DNA of 30,818 bases from Chara braunii. Its lineage: Eukaryota > Streptophyta > Charophyceae > Charales > Characeae. This document shows, one piece after another, positions 25,931 through 30,818 of this stretch. The position numbers and the translations under genes are program-made. The stretch spans positions 184,532 through 215,349 of the forward strand of contig BFEA01000779.1 in NCBI GenBank assembly GCA_003427395.1, written 5' to 3'. The notes beneath the pieces are model-generated. The model saw only the letters and a list, made by a program, of their open reading frames with translations. It did no database searches and had not been told where the DNA came from. Position 1 is the first letter of the stretch. Each line of letters opens with the position of its first letter.

Positions 25931-27458
25931 TGAACTCGAACGCCGTATATTCCCTAGGATATTGATCCTCCTAGGTATGAAACGAACGTCGGACGACTAG
26001 GTGGACCTCAACCATACGTGAAACCCACAAAATAATCCTCGTCCCTTTACAACTCTTTTAAGACAAAACAAATAAATCAATACACCTTAAATCAAATCGT
26101 ATAAGATCAGTTCACGCCGTGTCGGGAAGAATGTCAAACCGACGAGAAAGTTGACCTTGATTAGGTTTCAACTTGATAAGATGATCTGTCGAAGTTACCC
26201 TTTCCGACCTATCTACCGCCGACCTAAGACCAAACACACACACACGTGTCTCCATACTTTTCTCATCTTCTTGGATGACAGACTGCTTTGCGGATGATTC
26301 TTGATCAGGTGCATTACTTGAAGTGTTGCATGTCTCTTCCTCTGGGAAGTTGTCTGGGATACTCTTCCTCCTCGCCCGAGCACAAAGCTCGAATCTTAAA
26401 CGTCGGGCCGTCTCTACCGAATCGACAAGTACCCCGCTGTAGAACGGGCCACTCCGGGGCGATAACAGGACCGACTCCTAAAGTAGCGAACCCTCGCCCC
26501 AAATGCTTCCTCGAGAGATAACATGTTCACTACGAGTAGGTTTCAGTTACTCTCATTTCTCCTAAATTTAGGGTAACTTGAACGAAAAGGAAGTCGAACG
26601 AGATAGAGTATGATAATTATTTTGACATGTATAGGTAGATATGGTCATTCCCGATAGTAAGGGTGAATAATCGAAAAAATAAATTTGATTATCTTCATCT
26701 TCATTCTAGAAGAATTCGAAACACTTACTCGAGGAATTGGTCCCCGGGTCATGAAAAAGTGCTGGTCAAACTGACGAGTTTTTTCTACGGTCCCTGTTGA
26801 AATTATTCATTTTAAAATACAAGTATTTCTGACATGCAGGTAGGCGAAATGGTAGAAACTGAACAATTTTATTCCTCATCTCAAATAAGCACAAACCACT
26901 CTCCTTTGCAAACATGCTTTTACCTACTTGCACATCTAGTACCAAAAACAAATAAGTTCAAAGGAAACCGATGCAACCCCATACCCAAGTCAGACTTTTC
27001 CATCCACATGCGAACACACATTCCTTTACCTTTTCAATGAATATTCAATGAACAGGGTCAAGCAAGTCTGATGTCACACAAATATGAAAGGAAGTCTGAG
27101 TCAACAACTGACCTTAAGTGATTGATGGTGCCGAAATGCCCTGGCTCACTCAAGAAAGTCAAGTAGAAAATATAAATATCGCATAATAGAACCTCAACCC
27201 TAAATGCTCTATACAAACATAACCTTGTGTTGTAACGCACCGCGGGCCAATTTTGCGTTCCAAAACAATAAAACCTGCGAACCGTCGTCTGTCGTTGACC
27301 ACATCAGTTCTTCAAAATGGCAATGTGTGGGCCCTGGTACAAAACAAACTCAATGAACGTCCGACGGTACCTCCACTAGATCACAGAAAAAAATGTAGTA
27401 ACTCCAAAAATCCGGCAACACTTCCGTCTTGCAATGTTTGTAGTCCCAGCGCCGATAG
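25931..27458. other. Stretch without an identifiable gene
   Basis: The short frames have no recognisable motif. A CA run occurs at about 26232-26242. A GC-rich block at about 26355-26515 contains hairpin-like words (GAGCACAAAGCTC) but matches no RNA class that I know. Confidence 0.4.
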
Positions 27459-27642
27459 TCTGGCAGCATTTCCCCTCAATACGGCCTTGTCGTCGAGGCA
27501 GCAATCCGATAACATCACCTCCTAAAATGACCTTCACGTCACGACGACAATCTGGCAGCATCACCCCACAAAATGACTTTGACATGGCAGCGACAATCCG
27601 GCAGCATCACCCCCCAAAAGAGCCTTGTCGTGGATGCACCGC
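27459..27642 (+). repeat. Four-unit 46-bp minisatellite
   Basis: The word TCTGGCAGCAT or TCCGGCAGCAT (TCCGATAACAT in one unit) occurs at 27459, 27505, 27551 and 27597, exactly 46 bp apart. It is followed each time by CACC-rich sequence and a CCTT or CTTT word. More degenerate units may continue to about 27715. Confidence 0.85.
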
Positions 27643-28308
27643 TATCGAAAAACCTTGACGTCGATGCGCAGTCCAGCGACACCTTCCCTTAGGAAGACCT
27701 TCATGTTGCGGTTGCACACCACCGCTAAGGCTATGGTTGTTGCCTCCTAGCTCCATATTTTTTCTCCCTATAGACCTCAATCACCTTCAACTCCCTCAAC
27801 ATCTTGCAGTGCTCACGCTCCTTCAAGAACTCCTCCTTCAACTCCCTCCGCATTTGGCCAGCACTCAAGAATGAGTGTGGGCAGCACCTTACACAAATGT
27901 GAGGCAGCTGGTGGAACAACCCAACTCTTATACTTGTTGGAGAGGCTGTGAGCAGCACCTTAGCTCAACCCAAAATTTGAGTTCATGCCTGAGCCCTTGA
28001 GTTAACCCCAAGATCAAGGGACACAGTCATTGATTTTCCCCTAGGCGAACCAGGGCCCTTCAATTTTTAATGAACATGCCTTTTTCCCAGGCCGCGTGCA
28101 TCGAGGAAAGACTGCACCAAGCCTTTCCTTGTTGTGCTGCTCCAAGCACAACAGCCCCCCCTTGCTTTGCACCTTCCCTAACTCGCGGCCTAGTTCCTGC
28201 TCCTCCCCCTGCTGCTTTCTTCCTGTTGCACTTTCAGGGAGGGCGAACGAAAGTGGCTAGGAAAAACATAAAATGAAAGAACAAGAAAGTAAGAAAAAAA
28301 AAAAAACT
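27643..28308. other. Stretch without a secure gene
   Basis: The minus-strand frame at 27731-27958 contains a charged, coiled-coil-like run (MRRELKEEFLKEREH, then REKKYGARRQQP). It could be a fragment of a retroelement or cellular coiled-coil protein. No further exons or motifs support it, so it is not called as a gene. Confidence 0.35.
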
Positions 28309-28445
28309 TACCTCGTTTCTATGAGGTCATTGGTGCCCCATGAACTGTTGTAATGTAGATTCAGGTTCGAATCCAGCTTAGTGGGGCACGACCTCTCCCT
28401 TGCATCGCGCAACCAGCCTCGTTACCCCCCAAAACAGGCAAAAAN

Positions 28446-28479
<34 letters not shown>

Positions 28480-28480
28480 C
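28309..28480 (+). mobile_element. SINE-like element, copy 1, with poly(A) tail
   Basis: AGGTTCGAATCC (about 28362-28373) is a near-perfect tRNA box B (RGTTCRANNCC). It is followed by AGCTTAGTGGGGCACGACC, a C-rich tail and a long A tract (28440-28480, with one N at 28445). Upstream box A is weak. The body matches the element at 30345-30495. A tRNA-derived short interspersed element is the best reading. Exact borders and a target duplication are not visible. Confidence 0.6.
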
Positions 28481-28493
28481 AATATATATATAC

Positions 28494-29415
28494 AGGGTTA
28501 CCTGACCGAACGTTCGGGGCCCATTGGGCTGGGCCCCGAACGTTCGGGCGTTCTGGGTCCCGTTCGGGGGCCGAACTCCTCCAGGTTCGGCCCCCGCCAA
28601 AAAATATTTTGGGGCCTAAAAATAAGTTTGTTTTTCTGAATTGTTTTTTGTGAGTTCTCTATGATGTACCCTACACGCGTATAAATTTTGAAGATATTCT
28701 GCTAAGCCAAACAGACATTAAAAATTGTCAAAGATAGGGGTGTCAAAACATGCTCGCCCACTCACTATTTTGTTTTTTTTCACTTTTAACTTTTTGTTTT
28801 CATTTTATTTCGGGGCCTAAACAATTTTATTATTTTTTGAAAACTTTCTAATGAGTTATTGACTATGTAAAATACATATCTGTAAATTTTTAGGTCATTT
28901 ATCGATGTCAAAAAATAATTAAAAATGGGAAACGATGGCGGTGTCGAAAAGGTGTTGGCACACTCACTCATTTTAATTCTCTTTTTTTTTTTTTTTTTTT
29001 CTGTATTAAATTTTTAATTCAAATTTGGTAAAGAATTTGGATATCGAGCCCAGGCAAATGATGTCTGTTCGGGTCCTTAGAGGATGTGAATAATTAAAAA
29101 AAAAATCATAGGCAATCTTAACCAGTGCTGGATGTCGAAAAGGTGTTGGCACACTCACTCATTTTAATTCTCTTTTTTTTTTTTTTTTTTTCTGTATTAG
29201 ATTTTTAATTCAAATTTGGTAAAGAATTTGGATGTAGTGCCCAGGCAAATGTTGTTTAGTTTATTTGATTCCATAACATAGTGTTTTTTCGGAAGTTTTT
29301 GAAAACGTTTTTTTTTTTTTTTTTTTTCTGGTCCGCGTTCGGCCGAAGGGGTCCTGTACGTTCAGGCGTTCGGGCTCGAGCGTTGGCCCGTCCCGTCCCG
29401 AATGCCGGTAACCCT
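28494..29415 (-). mobile_element. AGGGTWACC-family non-coding element, copy 2, both ends present
   Basis: It starts AGGGTTACCTG and ends CCGGTAACCCT, so the ends are inverted repeats of about 10 bp. TA repeats flank both sides. Relative to copy 1 it lies in reverse. Both ends are GC-rich with many CGAACG/CGTTCG words. The body is A/T-rich and holds 119-bp blocks repeated at 28942-29060 and 29133-29251 (191-bp period), with a diverged third copy starting near 28741. At 922 bp it is the most complete member in the window. No protein is encoded. Confidence 0.7.
28506..28547. repeat. Perfect 18-bp hairpin at the end of AGGGTWACC copy 2
   Basis: CCGAACGTTCGGGGCCCA (28506-28523) and its exact reverse complement (28530-28547) flank a 6-base loop. 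Each arm contains the palindrome CCGAACGTTCGG. Confidence 0.95.
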
Positions 29416-29445
29416 ATATATATATATATATTCTATATATATATA
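29416..29445. repeat. TA microsatellite between two elements
   Basis: This is a TA run with one TTC interruption. It joins the right end of the AGGGTWACC element to the left end of the ribozyme-bearing element. Confidence 0.95.
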
Positions 29446-29769
29446 GGCGGCCATGCTGTGCCTCTAGTGCCAGCAGCGTGTCTGGAGTGTATTTTTTGGC
29501 TGTGACAGACCTTTCTTTGTTTCGTGGATGTTTTGCTGGCTTGTGATGGGGTGTAAACCGACAGTCTGTAGAGTTTTCCATCTGGTGTGGGTGAGTGATA
29601 GTCTACTTTGATTTGACAGTGTAATCAGTGAGGGGATTCTGCAGACTGTTGAGGGTTCAGCCTCCTGATGAGTCGGTGAAACTCCGACGAAACATTTGTC
29701 ACAGCCCCCCGTTTTTTGTCCTCTTCTCTCTCTCTGCCAACGGTTTACCGGACAGTTCTATTTGTGACG
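29446..29769 (+). mobile_element. Hammerhead-ribozyme-bearing element, copy 1 (retrozyme-like)
   Basis: This 324-bp block lies between two TA microsatellites. Its 3' two-thirds (from about 29580) is matched in reverse complement at 30607-30818, so it is a dispersed repeat. It carries a hammerhead motif at 29642-29698 and ends TTTGTGACGA before the TA run. The size is close to that of a single LTR of plant retrozymes, which also carry type III hammerheads. However, no second LTR, tRNA primer site or polypurine tract is evident. A Penelope-like terminal repeat is another possibility. Confidence 0.6.
29642..29698 (+). ncRNA. Hammerhead ribozyme, type III, copy 1
   Basis: The order is helix III strand CAGACUG, cleavage triplet GUU (predicted cut after 29650), closed helix I GAGG-GUUCAG-CCUC, core CUGAUGA (29665-29671), helix II GUCGG-UGAAACU-CCGAC, core GAAA (29689-29692), and helix III return strand. 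Helix III pairs over seven base pairs with one bulged C, because a G present in copy 2 is missing here. All invariant core residues are intact. The fold is seen directly, and activity is inference. Confidence 0.85.
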
Positions 29770-29804
<35 letters not shown>

Positions 29805-29820
29805 CATATATATATATATA
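29770..29820. repeat. TA microsatellite
   Basis: This is a 51-bp TA run with G and C interruptions. It separates the ribozyme-bearing element from AGGGTWACC copy 3. Confidence 0.95.
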
Positions 29821-29821
29821 C

Positions 29822-29923
29822 AGGGTAACCGGCCCTCGGGACGGGCCTAACGCCCGAACCCGAACGCCCAAACGTATGGGACCCCGTGGGGATGCTTTCG
29901 GCCGTTCGGGCCGAACGCGGACC

Positions 29924-29972
<49 letters not shown>

Positions 29973-30336
29973 AAAAATCTGAAAAAAATATATGTTTTGG
30001 AGAAAAATAAATTAAACAATATTATCCTGAGTATATTGTCCGAATTACTTACCAAATTTGACATAACAATAAAATATACAGAACAAATACTAATAATAAA
30101 AATTAAAAAAAAATAAAAAGAGAATTAAATTTAGTGAGTGCGCGAGCATGTTTTCGACACCGCCATCTTTGGCGATTTTTCATTTTTTTTTGGCATAGCT
30201 AAATGCCCTTCAAATTCACAGATGTGTACTTCACATAATACAAAACCCACTAAAAAAGTTTCAAAAAAGAATAAAATTGTTTAGACCCCGAACTAAAGTG
30301 AAAACAAAAAGTAAAAAGTGAAAAACAACGTGGGCG
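29822..30336 (+). mobile_element. AGGGTWACC-family element, copy 3, 3'-truncated
   Basis: It starts AGGGTAACCGGCCC directly after a TA run. The GC-rich end block (to about 29922) and a poly(A) of about 40 bases are followed by the body shared with copies 1 and 2, including GACACCGCCATCTTTGGCG and CAGATGTGTACTTCACATAAT. Similarity stops at GTGGGCG (30330-30336), where the SINE-like sequence begins. In copy 1 this word starts the second internal module. Confidence 0.7.
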
Positions 30337-30344
30337 TATATATG

Positions 30345-30495
30345 CATTCCAACCTTACCAACGAGGCAAGGCATTTTGTGGGGCCGTTGCGCACCCACAA
30401 GATGTCGAAATACAGACTCAAGTTCAAATCCAACCTCAGTTGGGTGTGGCTTCCCCCACGCGCCGCGCTTCAGGGCCTCGCTGCCCTTCAATCAA
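30345..30495 (+). mobile_element. SINE-like element, copy 2
   Basis: AAGTTCAAATCC (about 30420-30431) is a box B like that of copy 1. The flanks align with copy 1: ACAGACTCAAG against GTAGATTCAGG, then GGGTGTGGCTTCCCC against GGGGCACGACCTCTCCC, and CGCGC...GCCTCG. It ends in a TA tract instead of a poly(A). It sits at the point where AGGGTWACC copy 3 breaks off. Confidence 0.55.

Positions 30496-30496
<1 letters not shown>

Positions 30497-30549
<53 letters not shown>
30497..30549. repeat. TA microsatellite
   Basis: This is an almost pure TA run. It links SINE-like copy 2 to the palindromic ribozyme-element junction. Confidence 0.95.
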
Positions 30550-30552
<3 letters not shown>

Positions 30553-30572
30553 CCGAGCAGTTCTGTTTGTGA

Positions 30573-30608
<36 letters not shown>

Positions 30609-30631
30609 TCACAAACAGAACTGCTCGGTGA
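30550..30631. repeat. Perfect 82-bp palindrome around a TA run
   Basis: The 25-bp arm at 30550-30574 (TCACCGAGCAG... GTGACG) has its exact reverse complement at 30607-30631, with 32 bp of TA repeats between. The arms are the 3' terminal sequence of the ribozyme-bearing element in both orientations. Confidence 0.95.
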
Positions 30632-30818
30632 ACCGTAGGCAAAGAGAGAGAAGAGGACAACAAACGAGGGACTGTGACAAACTGTTTCGTCAGAGTTTCA
30701 GTGACTCATCAGGAGGCTGAACCCTCAACAGTCTGATGAATCCCCTCATTGATTACACTGTAAATGATAATCTACCTTAACCAAAATCAAAGTAGACTAT
30801 CACTCACCCACACCAAAT
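30607..30818 (-). mobile_element. Hammerhead-ribozyme-bearing element, copy 2 (cut by window end)
   Basis: Read on the minus strand it matches 29580-29769 closely: GGTGTGGGTGAGTGATAG, GTGTAATCA, GAGGGGATT, the ribozyme, GTCCTCTTCTCTCTC, then the terminus TTTGTGACG. Relative to copy 1 it keeps about 20 extra bases near 30755-30775. It runs off the right edge, so its left part is unknown. Confidence 0.65.
30678..30735 (-). ncRNA. Hammerhead ribozyme, type III, copy 2
   Basis: On the minus strand, helix III CAGACUGU pairs with ACAGUUUG over eight consecutive base pairs (one G-U). The GUU cleavage triplet ends at 30727. Closed helix I is GAGG-GUUCAG-CCUC, followed by CUGAUGA (30712-30706), helix II GUCA...UGAC and GAAA (30688-30685). 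Core residues are complete. Helix II has four pairs plus a C-C mismatch, one fewer than copy 1, while helix III is better preserved. Confidence 0.88.

Noticed and set aside
27731-27958. Minus-strand coiled-coil-like frame
   Set aside because: It is a charged stretch only, with no supporting exon, start context or family motif. It may be a fragment but cannot be supported.
29665-29700. Reading the hammerhead as type I with a tiny helix III (ACA/UGU) and cleavage at GUC 29700
   Set aside because: The bases either side of the core then do not pair to form helix I (A opposite C). The type III reading gives a closed helix I and an 8-bp helix III in copy 2.

Overview
The window looks like nuclear DNA from a streptophyte (plant-lineage) eukaryote with a repeat-rich genome. 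The best evidence is one intact gene on the minus strand (9281-12593). It encodes a 444-residue beta-tubulin of plant type, split into exons of 394, 270 and 671 nt at the two classic plant beta-tubulin intron positions (inside codons 132 and 222). The large intron, the degraded Ty3-type retroelement and the dense nesting of repeats would suit a charophyte such as Chara, but the sequence alone does not prove a genus.

Layout. 0.25-1.05 kb: dead Ty3/gypsy integrase remnant. 1.3-3.25 kb: decayed reading frames that I do not recognise, with internal duplications. 3.25-5.1 kb: nothing identifiable. 5.1-9.2 kb: no gene, but a strong A+C excess on the plus strand and several tandem repeats (137 bp x2, about 241 bp x3, 24 bp x3). 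9.28-12.6 kb: beta-tubulin, with a three-copy 140-bp array in intron 1. 12.6-13.6 kb: probable tubulin promoter and a fold-back inverted repeat. 14.0-14.6 kb: a GA/CT microsatellite holding a 371-base assembly gap. 14.6-17.9 kb: nothing recognisable.

From 17.9 kb onward the window is mobile and repetitive DNA. A non-coding family with AGGGTWACC ends occurs at 17.9, 28.5 and 29.8 kb. A roughly 5.9-kb fold-back structure (18.6-24.5 kb) has three direct units of about 1.2 kb in the left arm and two inverted, shortened units in the right arm, around a GC-rich centre. A stray diverged fragment of the unit lies at 25.7 kb. Two tRNA-related SINE-like copies sit at 28.3 and 30.35 kb.

The most interesting content is at the right edge. 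Two copies of a short element, in opposite orientation (29446-29769 plus, 30607-30818 minus), each carry a complete type III hammerhead ribozyme fold: closed helix I, CUGAUGA, helix II, GAAA and an open helix III. One helix II base pair differs between copies by a compensatory change. Both copies abut TA microsatellites, as do the AGGGTWACC elements, so this region seems to be a nest of elements inserted into TA repeats. The ribozyme-bearing element resembles plant retrozymes (non-autonomous retroelements that circulate through self-cleaving RNA), but no primer-binding site or paired LTR is visible here.

No CRISPR array, rRNA or intact tRNA gene was found. All functional statements beyond beta-tubulin and the ribozyme fold are inference from sequence pattern only.
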